Both the position numbers and the translations under genes were made by a program. 64,000 bases of DNA, from positions 434,001 through 498,000 of the forward strand of contig NZ_JODM01000001.1 of NCBI RefSeq assembly GCF_000717995.1, given 5' to 3'. Shown piece after piece: positions 34,622-44,097 of this stretch; positions within the stretch are counted from its first letter, which is position 1, and every line of letters begins with the position of its first letter. Origin of the DNA: Streptomyces violaceorubidus (GTDB lineage Bacteria > Actinomycetota > Actinomycetes > Streptomycetales > Streptomycetaceae). Below the pieces are notes generated by a model. It did not search any database and was not told the DNA's origin. It saw only the letters and a program-made list of their open reading frames with translations.

Positions 34622-35892
34622 CCGCTCCGACCACAGCGACCGACGTCAACCAGCCGTCGCTGGAACACGCACCACCGGCCGGCCGCCGCATGTCGTGGCC
34701 CGTGCTGCTCCTGGTCATCGCCGGTGCCCTGGCGCTGACCTCGATCGTCCGCCTGATCACCGGCGCCAACGGCATCACCAACGTCAGCCAGATGTCCACC
34801 GCGCTCCAGCTCGCCGTGCCGATCGGCCTCGCCGGTCTCGGCGGTCTGTGGGCCGAGCGCGCGGGCGTCGTCAACATCGGCCTCGAGGGCATGATGATCC
34901 TCGGCACCTGGTTCGGTGCCTGGGCCGGCTTCCAGTGGGGGCCGTGGACCGGCGTCCTCGTCGGCATCGTCGGCGGCTGCCTCGGCGGCCTGCTGCACGC
35001 CATCGTGACGATCACCTTCAACGTCAACCACATCGTCTCCGGTGTGGCCATCAACATCCTCGCCCTCGGCGCCACCCGCTACCTGGCCCCGCTCGCCTTC
35101 GAAGGCCACCAGGGCGGCTCGGCCAAGCAGTCCCCGCCGGTCGACTCCCTCGGCCACTTCTCGATCCCGGGGCTGTCCGACTGGCTGGAGAGCCTCAACA
35201 ACCAGCACTGGTTCTTCGTCTCGGACATCGCCGGCCTGCTCGGCGGCCTGGTCACCAACGTCTCCTGGCTCACCCTGCTCGCCGTCGCCCTGGTCCCCGC
35301 CACCTGGTGGATCCTGTGGCGCACCGCGTTCGGCCTGCGCCTGCGCTCCTGCGGCGAGAACCCGATCGCCGCGGAGTCCCTCGGCGTCAACGTCTACAAG
35401 TACAAGTACCTCGCCGTGATCATCTCCGGCGGACTGGCCGGCCTCGGCGGCGTCTTCCTGTCCATCGTGGCCAACCCCTTCTACCTGGAGGGCCAGACCA
35501 GCGGCCGCGGTTACATCGGCCTCGCGGCGATGATCTTCGGCAACTGGATGCCGGGCGGCCTCGCCATCGGCGCCGGCCTCTTCGGCTACACCGACAGCCT
35601 CAACCTGCGCGGCGGCTCCGCCAACGTGCACGCGCTGCTGCTGCTGGGCGCGCTGCTGCTGGTCGCCGGTGCCGTCTGGCTGGCGATCCGCAAGAAGTAC
35701 GTCAAGGCCGCCATCACCTTCGTCGTCGGCGCCCTGGTCTTCGCCTGGTACGCCGGCACCAACGAGGTCCCCAACCAGGTCGTCTCCGCCACGCCGTACG
35801 TCGTGACCCTCGTCGTCCTCGCGCTGTCCGCGCAACGGCTGCGGATGCCCAAGGCGGACGGCATGCAGTACCGCAAGGGCCAGGGCAAGTGA
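34618..35892 (+). CDS. Nucleoside ABC transporter permease 2
   Basis: A 424-residue BPD_transp_2 permease. After a short hydrophilic N-terminus the helices start at MSWPVLLLVIAGALALTSIVRLI. LAVPIGLAGLGGLWAERAGVVNIGLEGMMILGTWFGAWAGF contains the NIGLEGMM family signature, and SGGLAGLGGVFLSIVANPFYLEGQTSGRGYIGLAAMIFGNWMPGGLAIGAGLFGYTDSL follows. It carries two extra C-terminal helices. It overlaps the cytidine deaminase start (GTGA), so uptake and deamination are made from one message. Confidence 0.92.
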   Translation: MTAPTTATDVNQPSLEHAPPAGRRMSWPVLLLVIAGALALTSIVRLITGANGITNVSQMSTALQLAVPIGLAGLGGLWAERAGVVNIGLEGMMILGTWFGAWAGFQWGPWTGVLVGIVGGCLGGLLHAIVTITFNVNHIVSGVAINILALGATRYLAPLAFEGHQGGSAKQSPPVDSLGHFSIPGLSDWLESLNNQHWFFVSDIAGLLGGLVTNVSWLTLLAVALVPATWWILWRTAFGLRLRSCGENPIAAESLGVNVYKYKYLAVIISGGLAGLGGVFLSIVANPFYLEGQTSGRGYIGLAAMIFGNWMPGGLAIGAGLFGYTDSLNLRGGSANVHALLLLGALLLVAGAVWLAIRKKYVKAAITFVVGALVFAWYAGTNEVPNQVVSATPYVVTLVVLALSAQRLRMPKADGMQYRKGQGK

Positions 35893-36281
35893 CCGGCGCC
35901 GACTGGGAGCGGCTGCGCACGGCGGCCCGGGACGCCATGTCCCGGGCGTACGCCCCCTACTCCGGGTACGCCGTGGGCGCCGCCGCCCTCGTCGACGACG
36001 GCCGCACCGTCACCGGCTGCAACGTGGAGAACGCCAGCTACGGCATCGGCCTGTGCGCCGAGTGCGGTCTGGTCTCCCAGTTGCAGGTGACCGGCGGCGG
36101 CCGGCTGACGCACTTCGTCTGCGTGGACGGCGAGGGCGAGGTACTCGTCCCCTGCGGGCGCTGCCGGCAGCTGCTGTACGAGTTCGGCGGCCCGGAGCTG
36201 CTGCTGGAGACCCCCGAGGGCGTCCTCCCGCTGTCCCGGATGCTCCCGCAGGCCTTCGGCCCCGACCACCTCACCAAGTAA
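35889..36281 (+). CDS. cdd: Cytidine deaminase
   Basis: A 130-residue zinc-dependent cytidine/deoxycytidine deaminase of the homotetrameric type. Residues AYAPYSGYAVGAAALVDDGRTVTGCNVENASYGIGLCAECGL hold the catalytic C-A-E zinc motif, and VLVPCGRCRQLLYEFG the PCGxC zinc ligands. It converts (deoxy)cytidine to (deoxy)uridine, which the next gene product then cleaves. The GTG start overlaps the TGA of permease 2 by 3 nt. Length and motifs are normal. Confidence 0.95.
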   Translation: MTGADWERLRTAARDAMSRAYAPYSGYAVGAAALVDDGRTVTGCNVENASYGIGLCAECGLVSQLQVTGGGRLTHFVCVDGEGEVLVPCGRCRQLLYEFGGPELLLETPEGVLPLSRMLPQAFGPDHLTK

Positions 36282-36309
36282 TCCCGCGATCCGTTAGGAA
36301 GGGCCAGGT

Positions 36310-37593
<1,284 letters not shown>

Positions 37594-37638
37594 CCTGCGC
37601 CCGCGGCCGGAGGCCGCTGATGTCACAGCCCATTCTGG

Positions 37639-37672
37639 GAACGGGACCGGTGGACCACCGCCGGTCCCGTTC
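37639..37672 (+). terminator. Terminator of the nucleoside operon
   Basis: Perfect 12-bp inverted repeat GAACGGGACCGG (37639-37650) and CCGGTCCCGTTC (37661-37672), 46 nt after the deoA stop. Confidence 0.85.
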
Positions 37673-37712
37673 GGCATGCTGGGATCGGTGACGCACCGAT
37701 AGGAGAACCGCC

Positions 37713-38296
37713 ATGAGCGCACTCACCGTGAGCCAGGAGTCCGACCAGAACTGGGACGACCTCGTCCGGTTCTGGGAGGAGATGGATTGGCCCGAGGGCA
37801 GCAAGGTGGAGATCATCGAGGGGATCATCACCGTGTCACCTGCTCCCGGACTGCCTCACAACGACATCACCGAACGTATCCAGCGCCGCTTGTATTCGGT
37901 CATTCCCGGCCGTTGGGGGTCTATCAGACTCTGGCGCTCTCCGTGCCCTCCCGCCTCGGGATGCTGATCCCGGACCTCGTGGTGGCACAGTTGCCGGACC
38001 ATTCGGAGTCGGACACCCACATCCCCGCAGCCCTCGCGGAACTCGTGGTCGAGGTCACCTCCAAGTCCAACGCCCGGCACGACCGCATCAGCAAGCCCGC
38101 CGCCTACGCCACCGCCGGGATCCCCCTCTACCTCCTCGTCGACCGCTGGGCACCCGGCGGCCCCACCGCGACGCTGTACGGCGAACCGAAGGGTGACGTC
38201 TACCGGGTGCTGAGCGCCGCGAAGTTCGGCGACCCCCTCACGCTCCCCGCGCCCTTCGGCCTGACCATCGACACCAGCGAGTTCCCCGAGGCCTGA
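37713..38296 (+). pseudogene. Uma2-family endonuclease-like gene with frameshift
   Basis: A DUF820/Uma2 protein with a PD-(D/E)xK-like fold, split by one frameshift. The first frame reads MSALTVSQESDQNWDDLVRFWEEMDWPEGSKVEIIEGIITVSPAPGLPHNDITERIQRRLYSVIPGRWG. The homology continues in another frame with VYQTLALSVPSRLGMLIPDLVVAQLP...ALAELVVEVTSKSNARHDRISKPAAYATAGIPLYLLVDRW, including the IPDLVV and VEVTSKSN active-site strands. The switch falls at a run of five G (37915-37919); six G would restore one frame of about 194 codons. A good GGAGAA ribosome-binding site precedes the ATG. It could be a true pseudogene, a slippery site or a base-calling error. Confidence 0.85.
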
Positions 38297-38297
38297 C

Positions 38298-39218
38298 TCA
38301 TCCCAACACCGCCGCCACCCCCACCAGCACCGGCACGGACACCACCGTCGACACCAGGATCGCGTCGCGGGCCAAGCGCTCGCCCACCCCGTAGGTCGAC
38401 GCGTACGTGTACAGGTTCTGCGCCGCCGGGAGCGCCGACGTCACCACCACGTCGAGCAGTTGGGGGCCCCGCAGGCCGAAGACTCCCGACGCCAGTGCCC
38501 AGGCCACCGCGGGCTGTCCCACCGCCTTCAGCGCGACCGCGAGCAGCACCGGCCGCCGTTCCACGCCGCGCAGCGGCATCGTGGAGCCGCACAGCCCGAT
38601 GCCGAAGGCCAGCAGCACCGCCGGGACCGACATGTTGCCGATCAGCGTCACCGGGTCCATCACCGCGTCCGGCACCCGAAGGCCGCTCGCGGCCACCGCG
38701 ACCCCGGCGAGCGACCCCAGCGCGATCGGATTGCGCAGCGGTGTCAGCAGCCGCCGCCCCAGGGTGCCCTCGCCGCCCCCGCGCGACAGGTCCAGGATCG
38801 TCACCGCCACCGGCGTCACCAGCACCAGCTGGAACAGCAGCACCGGCGCCACCAGCGAGGCGTCGCCCAGCACGTACACGGCGATCGGGATGCCGAGGTT
38901 GCCGGAGTTGACGTAGCCGGAGCAGAGCGCGCCGATCGTCGTACGGCCCACGCCCCAGCCGCGGGCGACGCCCACCGCGACGAACGCACCGGCCACCGCC
39001 ACCGTGGACAGGGCCGTCACCAGCAGCCGGGCGGAGAAGACCACCGAGAGGTCGGCCGTCGCCAGCGTCGTGAACAGCAGGGCGGGGGAGGCCACGTGGA
39101 AGGCGAGCCTGGTCAGCACCTCGCGGCCCTGGGGACCGAGGTGGCCGCGCAGACCGAGCACGTAACCGACCCCGATCACCACCGCGATGACCGCGAAACC
39201 GGTCAGCACCCCCTGCAC
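38298..39218 (-). CDS. AEC-family (auxin efflux carrier-like) permease
   Basis: A 306-residue transporter with ten predicted helices arranged as an inverted repeat. It starts VQGVLTGFAVIAVVIGVGYVLGLRGHLGPQGREVLTRLAFHVASPALLFTTLATADL. NSGNLGIPIAVYVLGDASLVAPVLLFQLV contains the family NxGNxGxP motif, and AAQNLYTYASTYG the second-repeat crossover. Substrates in the family are organic acids or amino acids; none is indicated here. The GTG at 39218 is preceded by GGGAGGG. It is convergent with the Uma2 pseudogene (1 nt between stops). Confidence 0.88.
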   Translation of the reverse strand: MQGVLTGFAVIAVVIGVGYVLGLRGHLGPQGREVLTRLAFHVASPALLFTTLATADLSVVFSARLLVTALSTVAVAGAFVAVGVARGWGVGRTTIGALCSGYVNSGNLGIPIAVYVLGDASLVAPVLLFQLVLVTPVAVTILDLSRGGGEGTLGRRLLTPLRNPIALGSLAGVAVAASGLRVPDAVMDPVTLIGNMSVPAVLLAFGIGLCGSTMPLRGVERRPVLLAVALKAVGQPAVAWALASGVFGLRGPQLLDVVVTSALPAAQNLYTYASTYGVGERLARDAILVSTVVSVPVLVGVAAVLG

Positions 39219-39349
39219 GGCGCTCCCTCCCGGAGACGGCGGCGGGTGCCGGGGGGCGCGCAGGCGGGGCAGGGTATGTGGGGCATACAGCGAACCCTCT
39301 GCGGGAGGGCACGCGCAGGTCAATGTGATCTTCGACGGCCCCCGCACCG

Positions 39350-39736
39350 ATGAGTTCCGCCGGTCCGCCCGGTCTACCGCACGTGGACGCCGTGACACCC
39401 GCCGTACTCGTGCTGCCGGGGCCCGTCTCCCGAGGGGAGACGCCTCGGCTCTGTGCCGAGGTGCGCGCCCTGCTGGAGACCACCCGGGCCGGGGTGGTCG
39501 TCTGCGACGTCGGCGGTCTCGGGCCGCCGGGGCTCGCCGTCGTCGACCTGCTGGCCAGGCTGCAGCTCACCGCCCGGCGGGCCGGGGGCCGGATCAGGCT
39601 GCGCGACCCCGATCCGGCCCTGCCCGCCCTACTGGACCTCGTCGGCCTCCGCTTCGAGACGGAGCGGCAGGTCGAACAGCGGGAACCACCGCTTGGTGTC
39701 GAGGAAGCAGTGGAACCCGGTGATGCGGCCGTCTGA
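39350..39736 (+). CDS. STAS-domain protein (anti-sigma-factor antagonist-like)
   Basis: A 128-residue protein with a STAS fold: VTPAVLVLPGPVSRGETPRLCAEVRALLETTRAGVVVCDVGGLGPPGLAVVDLLARLQLTARRAGGRIRLRDPDPALPALLDLVGLR. The phospho-acceptor position of SpoIIAA-type proteins (usually D-S/T-x-G) is occupied by DVGGLGPPG, without a serine or threonine. It may therefore not be switched by a classical anti-sigma kinase. The last 108 nt run antisense into the 3' end of the sigma factor gene on the other strand. The start could be as late as GTG 39392. Confidence 0.75.
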   Translation: MSSAGPPGLPHVDAVTPAVLVLPGPVSRGETPRLCAEVRALLETTRAGVVVCDVGGLGPPGLAVVDLLARLQLTARRAGGRIRLRDPDPALPALLDLVGLRFETERQVEQREPPLGVEEAVEPGDAAV

Positions 39737-40633
39737 GATCTCCAGCACCTGGACCGCCCACGGCGAGAAACCGCCCGCCTCCGGGTCCGGCTTGTAGTGC
39801 GCGAAGGCCGGCAGCCCGTTGGCCCGGACCGGCAGCAGCCGGGAACCGGCGCACGCGGCGCCGAGCGTGGTCATGAAACCGGTGATGTCGGCCGGACCGG
39901 CCAGCCACAGGTCGAACGGCGGCATCGTCATGACCGCGTCCTCGTGCAGGAGCGCCGTCAGGGCCGTCATGTCATAGCCCTCGAAGGCCGCGACATAGCG
40001 CTCCAGCAGCTTCTGCTGCTCCTCGTCCAGCGGGTCCGACACCGCGGCGTCGGCCCCCCGGTCCGTCCGCTCGGCGAGCGTCGCGCGGGCGCGCTGCAGG
40101 GCGCTGTTGACGGAGGCGACGGAGGTGCCGAGCAGCTCGGCGACCTCGCTCGCCTTCCACGCCAGCACCTCGCGCAGGATCAGCACCGCCCGCTGCTTGG
40201 GCGGCAGCTGTTGCAGGGCGGCCATGAAGGCCAGCCGCACGGACTCCTTGGCGACCGCCGCCTCGGCCGGGTCGGCGGTCTGCGGCAGCACGCGGGCGTC
40301 GGGCATCGGCTCCAGCCAGGTGTGGTCCGGTCGCGGGGACAGGGCCGCCTGGGCGAGCGGGGTCGCTTCCGTCAGGTCCATCGGACGCGCCCGCTTGTTG
40401 CCCGCGCTCAGCATGTCCAGGCAGACGTTGGTCGCGATCCGGTACAGCCAGGAGCGCAGGCTGGAGCGGCCCTCGAACTTGTCGTAGCTCCGCCAGGCGC
40501 GGACCAGCGTGTCCTGCACCGCGTCCTCGGCCTCGAAGGAGGAACCGAGCATCCGGTAGCAGTACCCCGTCAGCTCGGGCCGGTGCTTCTCCAGTGCGGA
40601 GTCCAGCTCCGTCGTCACCGTGCCGTTGGTCAT
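39629..40633 (-). CDS. ECF sigma factor with C-terminal SnoaL-like domain
   Basis: A 334-residue sigma factor. Region 2 is LTGYCYRMLGSSFEAEDAVQDTLVRAWRSYDKFEGRSSLRSWLYRIATNVCLDML. Region 4 is MAALQQLPPKQRAVLILREVLAWKASEVAELLGTSVASVNSALQRARATL. The following 130 residues (LLERYVAAFEGYDMTALTALLHEDAVMTMPPFDLWLAGPADITGFM...) form a SnoaL/NTF2-like domain, as in the SigG/SigX5 group where it regulates activity in cis. This group usually lacks a separate anti-sigma factor. ATG 40633 follows a GGTGGGTGG stretch. The 3' end overlaps the STAS gene. Confidence 0.9.
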   Translation of the reverse strand: MTNGTVTTELDSALEKHRPELTGYCYRMLGSSFEAEDAVQDTLVRAWRSYDKFEGRSSLRSWLYRIATNVCLDMLSAGNKRARPMDLTEATPLAQAALSPRPDHTWLEPMPDARVLPQTADPAEAAVAKESVRLAFMAALQQLPPKQRAVLILREVLAWKASEVAELLGTSVASVNSALQRARATLAERTDRGADAAVSDPLDEEQQKLLERYVAAFEGYDMTALTALLHEDAVMTMPPFDLWLAGPADITGFMTTLGAACAGSRLLPVRANGLPAFAHYKPDPEAGGFSPWAVQVLEISDGRITGFHCFLDTKRWFPLFDLPLRLEAEADEVQ

Positions 40634-40759
40634 CGTCCACCCACCCCTGTGGCGTCCCGTCGTGCGCGTCTTCGCGCCTCGCACTTCGGAAGCTACCGCA
40701 GGGGACTGACAATGGCCTGTGCAGTCAAAGAAAGCGCAGGTGAAGGGAGGGGTGAAACC

Positions 40760-42127
40760 TCAGCGGGACAGGCCGAGCGCCTTCACCGGGGCGGCGCCGG
40801 CCTGTCGGCGGGCCGCCAGCGAACCCGAAACCGTGATCATCACGACGCCCAGCACCGCGAGGACCCCGACCCCGGCCGTCCCGGCCCAGCCGCCCCAGTG
40901 GAAGGCCACCGCGCCGACAGTACTGCCCGCGCTGGAGCCCACGTAGTAGGCGGACTGGTAGAGCGCCGAGGCCTGGGCGCGGCCGTGCCGGGCGGTCTTG
41001 CCGACCGCCGAGGAGGCCACGGCGTGCCCGGCGAAGAAGCCCGCCGTGATCAGCACCAGCCCCAGCAGGACCAGCGGCAGCGACGGCGCCAGGGACAGCA
41101 GCAGGCCCGCCGCGGTCGTACCCGCGCCCAGGTAGAGGGCCCCGCGGCGGCCGAGCCGGCCCACCAGTCGGCCCGCCGTCGAGGCCGAGACCGTACCGAC
41201 CAGGTAGACCAGGAAGATCGAGCCGATCAGGCCCTGGGGCAGGGAGAACGGCGCCTGGGTCAGCCGGTAGCCGATCACCGTGTAGACGCCGCCGAACACC
41301 GTCATGAACAGCGCCCCGATCGCGTACAGGCGGCGCAGCAGCGGATCGGCGAGGTGGTCGCGGACCGTGCGGAGCAGCACCCGCGGGCGCAGCGAGCCCG
41401 CGGTGAAGTGCTTCGGCGCCGGGAGCAGCAGCCGGAAGGCCACCGCGCAGGCCACCGCGACGAGCCCGATGACCCCGACGGCGACCCGCCAGCCCCACTC
41501 CTGGGCGACCCAGCCGGTGATGACCCGGCCGCTCATCCCGCCCACGCTGTTGCCCGCCACGAACAGGCCGATCGCGGTCACCAGCGCCCGCGGCCGCACC
41601 TCCTCCGCGAGATAGGCCGTCGCCGAGGCCGGCAGCCCGGCCAGCGCCGCACCCTGCACCGCCCGCAGCGCGACCAGCGCGGGCAGCGACGGGGCGAAGG
41701 GCACCAGCAGCCCGACGGTCACCGCGACCGCCAGCGAGGCGGTCATGACCGTACGCCGTCCGAACCGCTCCGACAGCGCGCTCATCGGCAGGACGAACAC
41801 CGCGAGGCCCCCGGTCGCGGCGGCCACCGTCCAGCTCGCGTCGCTCGCCGTCACGCCCAGGTCGCCCGAGATCAGCGGCAGCAGGGCCTGGGTGGAGTAG
41901 AGGAGTGCGAAGGTTGCGACGCCCGCCAGGAACAGCGCGAAACTCATGCGGCGGTAGCCGGGGCCGCCCGGGGCCATGCGCGAGTCGGAGGATTCGACCG
42001 CGTCGCTGGACTCGACCGCGTCGCTGGACTCGACCGCGTCGGTGGACTCGACCGAGGGGGTGGATTGGACGGAGGCGGCGGATGCGGCGTCCACGGCCGT
42101 GGACGCCCCGGTATCGGCGGGAGTCAT
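40760..42127 (-). CDS. MFS transporter
   Basis: A 455-residue major facilitator with 12 predicted helices. After a hydrophilic N-terminus with E-S-S-D-A-V repeats, helix 1 starts near RRMSFALFLAGVATFALLYSTQALLPLISGDLGV. The A-motif-like LSERFGRRTVM lies in loop 2-3 and its counterpart LVGRLGRRGALYLG in loop 8-9. The best match is to the YnfM/arabinose-efflux type that exports small solutes or drugs. It is divergent from a LysR gene with 63 nt between starts, so that regulator probably controls it. Confidence 0.9.
   Translation of the reverse strand: MTPADTGASTAVDAASAASVQSTPSVESTDAVESSDAVESSDAVESSDSRMAPGGPGYRRMSFALFLAGVATFALLYSTQALLPLISGDLGVTASDASWTVAAATGGLAVFVLPMSALSERFGRRTVMTASLAVAVTVGLLVPFAPSLPALVALRAVQGAALAGLPASATAYLAEEVRPRALVTAIGLFVAGNSVGGMSGRVITGWVAQEWGWRVAVGVIGLVAVACAVAFRLLLPAPKHFTAGSLRPRVLLRTVRDHLADPLLRRLYAIGALFMTVFGGVYTVIGYRLTQAPFSLPQGLIGSIFLVYLVGTVSASTAGRLVGRLGRRGALYLGAGTTAAGLLLSLAPSLPLVLLGLVLITAGFFAGHAVASSAVGKTARHGRAQASALYQSAYYVGSSAGSTVGAVAFHWGGWAGTAGVGVLAVLGVVMITVSGSLAARRQAGAAPVKALGLSR
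41991..42057 (-). repeat. 18-bp coding tandem repeat in the MFS N-terminus
   Basis: Three full copies and one partial copy of an 18-bp unit beginning GACTCGACCGCGTC, encoding the A-V-E-S-S-D repeat. It is in frame, so length changes would not disrupt the gene. Confidence 0.85.
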
Positions 42128-42160
42128 GCCCCGAAGGTACGAAGCCCCTTACTCATCCGT

Positions 42161-42171
42161 CCAATGCATGG
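42161..42171. promoter_or_regulatory. Possible LysR binding site between divergent genes
   Basis: CCAATGCATGG, an imperfect dyad centred on ATGCAT, about midway between the MFS and LysR starts. It is embedded in the A/T-richest part of the region, and related CCAAT/GGAAT halves follow. A T-N11-A LysR box is plausible but not unambiguous. Confidence 0.35.
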
Positions 42172-42190
42172 AATGGGCATAATCGTTCCC

Positions 42191-43144
42191 ATGGTGCATC
42201 AGCAGAGCTCACGGCCTCGCCTGTCACCGTCCGGTGACACAGAAGACATCGTCGCGCTGCTCGCGCCCCGCCTCGCGCACTTCGTCGGGGTGGCCCGCAC
42301 CGAGCACGTCACCCGCGCCGCCCACGAGATGAACGTCCCCCAGTCGACCCTCTCCCGCGCCCTCGTCCGCCTGGAGGAGGACCTCGGCGTCGACCTGTTC
42401 GTGCGCCGCGGCCGGACCCTCGCGCTGACCGTCGCCGGGCGCACCTTCCTCGGCTCCGTGGAACGCGCCCTCGCCGAGGTCGAGCGCGCCGCCGACGAGG
42501 TCCGCGCCGACGCCGACCCGGCCACCGGCAAGGTCGCCTTCGGCTTCCTGCACACCATGGGCGCCGAGACCGTCCCCGGCCTGCTGCACGCCTTCCGCGC
42601 CGACCACCCCCGGGTCCGCTTCAGCCTCGTGCAGAACTACGGCGAAGCCATGCTGGAGCGGCTGCGCGCCGGGGAGCTGGACCTGTGCCTGACCTCCCCG
42701 GTACCGGACGCCCCCGACCTGGTCGCCCGCCGCCTCGACGAGCAGAAGCTGCGCCTGGTCGTCCCGGCCGACCACGCCCTGGCCGGTCGCAGGCGCATCC
42801 GCCTCGCCGAGGCGGCCGACGAGAACTTCGTGACCCTGGAGCCCGGTTACGGGCTGCGCCGCATCACCGATGCCCTGTGCAAGGAGGCCGGATTCCGGCC
42901 CAAGGTGGCCTTCGAGGGGGAGGAGGCGGAGACGCTGCGCGGCCTGGTCGCGGCCGGACTCGGCGTCGCCCTGCTGCCGCCGCCCGCCGTGCCCCGCCCC
43001 GGTGTGGTCGAACTGACGGTCACCGCCCCGCGCGCCGCCCGCGAGATCGGCGTGGCCTGGCTGGCGGGGCGCACGGACACCCCGCCCGTCGCGGCGTTCA
43101 AGAACTTCCTGCTGTCCAGGAGGGGCGGCCTGCTGCCGTCCTGA
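42191..43144 (+). CDS. LysR-family transcriptional regulator
   Basis: A 317-residue LysR regulator. The helix-turn-helix is LAPRLAHFVGVARTEHVTRAAHEMNVPQSTLSRALVRLEEDLGVDLFVRRGRTLALTVAGRTFL. The linker helix follows, then the periplasmic-binding-like effector domain (GKVAFGFLHTMGAETVPGLLHAFRADHPRVRFSLVQNYGEAMLERLRAGELDLCLTSPVP). The domain order and length are normal. It is divergently arranged with the MFS transporter, the classical layout for a LysR-controlled efflux gene; the inducing ligand is unknown. Confidence 0.93.
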   Translation: MVHQQSSRPRLSPSGDTEDIVALLAPRLAHFVGVARTEHVTRAAHEMNVPQSTLSRALVRLEEDLGVDLFVRRGRTLALTVAGRTFLGSVERALAEVERAADEVRADADPATGKVAFGFLHTMGAETVPGLLHAFRADHPRVRFSLVQNYGEAMLERLRAGELDLCLTSPVPDAPDLVARRLDEQKLRLVVPADHALAGRRRIRLAEAADENFVTLEPGYGLRRITDALCKEAGFRPKVAFEGEEAETLRGLVAAGLGVALLPPPAVPRPGVVELTVTAPRAAREIGVAWLAGRTDTPPVAAFKNFLLSRRGGLLPS

Positions 43145-43165
43145 ACCGCGCCGGCGAGGCGGGCG

Positions 43166-43927
43166 CTACCGCCGCAAGGACTTGCCGAACCCCGCCGCCA
43201 GCGGCATCCGCAGGCCGAGCGGCGGGGGAGCGGCCAGGGCGTCCTCCACCGGACGCGAGAAGGACTGCCCGAACAGCACGCCCATCACGAAGTCCTCCGC
43301 CAGCGCGGCCACCTCGTCCCGGTACTGGCGCAGCCCGTGGCCGTCGGAGTGCACCTCGAACCGGCACACGGAGCGGTTCGCCTTCTTCGCCCGGGAGGCG
43401 AGCCGGAACGACAACTCCGGGTCGCTGCGCCCGTCGTTGGTGCCGTGCACGATCAGCACCTGGCGTCCGGCGAGCTGCTTCACCGGTTCGGGTGGCGCGG
43501 CCACGTCGTCCTCCGGCAGCCAAGGAGCGATCGCCATGGCCGAGTTGACGGCCTCGTGCCCGGCCGCCCGCAGCGCCGCCCGGCCGCCCATGCCGACACC
43601 GGCCAGGCAGACCGGCACGTCGCCGTAGCGCCGTACGGCCTCGTCGGCGGCCCATTCGGCGTCCCGGGCGAGGTGCGCCGCGGCGCCGTTCCAGCCCCGG
43701 TAGCGGTAGTGCACGACGTGCGTGGCCAGCCCCTCCGCCCGGCCCGCGCGCGCGAGTCTGCGTCCCCACGCGCGCACGGACGCGGCCGCGAGCAGCGCGG
43801 AGGGCCTGCGGTCGGACACCTCGTCACCCTCGGGGAGCAGCAGCACCACACCGCTCACCGCCGTCCCCTCCGGACCGAGCGTCCGCCCCAGCCGGGCCCG
43901 ACGGACCGGCGTCGCTTGCTGTGCCAT
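43166..43927 (-). CDS. Alpha/beta-hydrolase-like protein lacking the nucleophile serine
   Basis: A 253-residue protein with the alpha/beta-hydrolase layout: VSGVVLLLPEGDEVSDRRPS, a cap-like helix, ATHVVHYRYRGWN, then VPVCLAGVGMGGRAALRAAGHEAVNSAMAIAPWLPED, VLIVHGTNDGRSDPELS (acid) and HSDGHGLRQYRDEVA (histidine). The nucleophile elbow reads G-V-G-M-G where a catalytic Ser would be expected (G-x-S-x-G). Hydrolase activity is therefore doubtful even though Asp and His are kept. No signal peptide. It is divergent from the adenosine deaminase gene and could in principle share its operator region. Confidence 0.78.
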   Translation of the reverse strand: MAQQATPVRRARLGRTLGPEGTAVSGVVLLLPEGDEVSDRRPSALLAAASVRAWGRRLARAGRAEGLATHVVHYRYRGWNGAAAHLARDAEWAADEAVRRYGDVPVCLAGVGMGGRAALRAAGHEAVNSAMAIAPWLPEDDVAAPPEPVKQLAGRQVLIVHGTNDGRSDPELSFRLASRAKKANRSVCRFEVHSDGHGLRQYRDEVAALAEDFVMGVLFGQSFSRPVEDALAAPPPLGLRMPLAAGFGKSLRR

Positions 43928-44069
43928 GGCAGAAGATTCTCAGAAGACCAGGTGTACGGAACCCGTCCGCGCAGTCACCGTTACATATCGGGGAGTCCGT
44001 ACACCGCCCCCGGCATCGCCTTCCGCCGCGTCTCCGGTTCCGTACGGGTCCGGCCGTTCGCCCGGTGTT

Positions 44070-44081
44070 CTACGCGCGTAG
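44070..44081. promoter_or_regulatory. Nucleoside-regulon operator, exact palindrome
   Basis: CTACGCGCGTAG, 16 nt before the adenosine deaminase ATG. The following GGAG, which may act as its ribosome-binding site, touches the right edge of the palindrome. Confidence 0.85.
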
Positions 44082-44097
44082 GAGTTAGAGTGCGTAA

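Noticed and set aside
39797..43144. 1115-codon plus-strand frame ending in the LysR gene
   Set aside because: The LysR protein begins at 42191. The upstream part is opposite the sigma and MFS genes and has no domain features.
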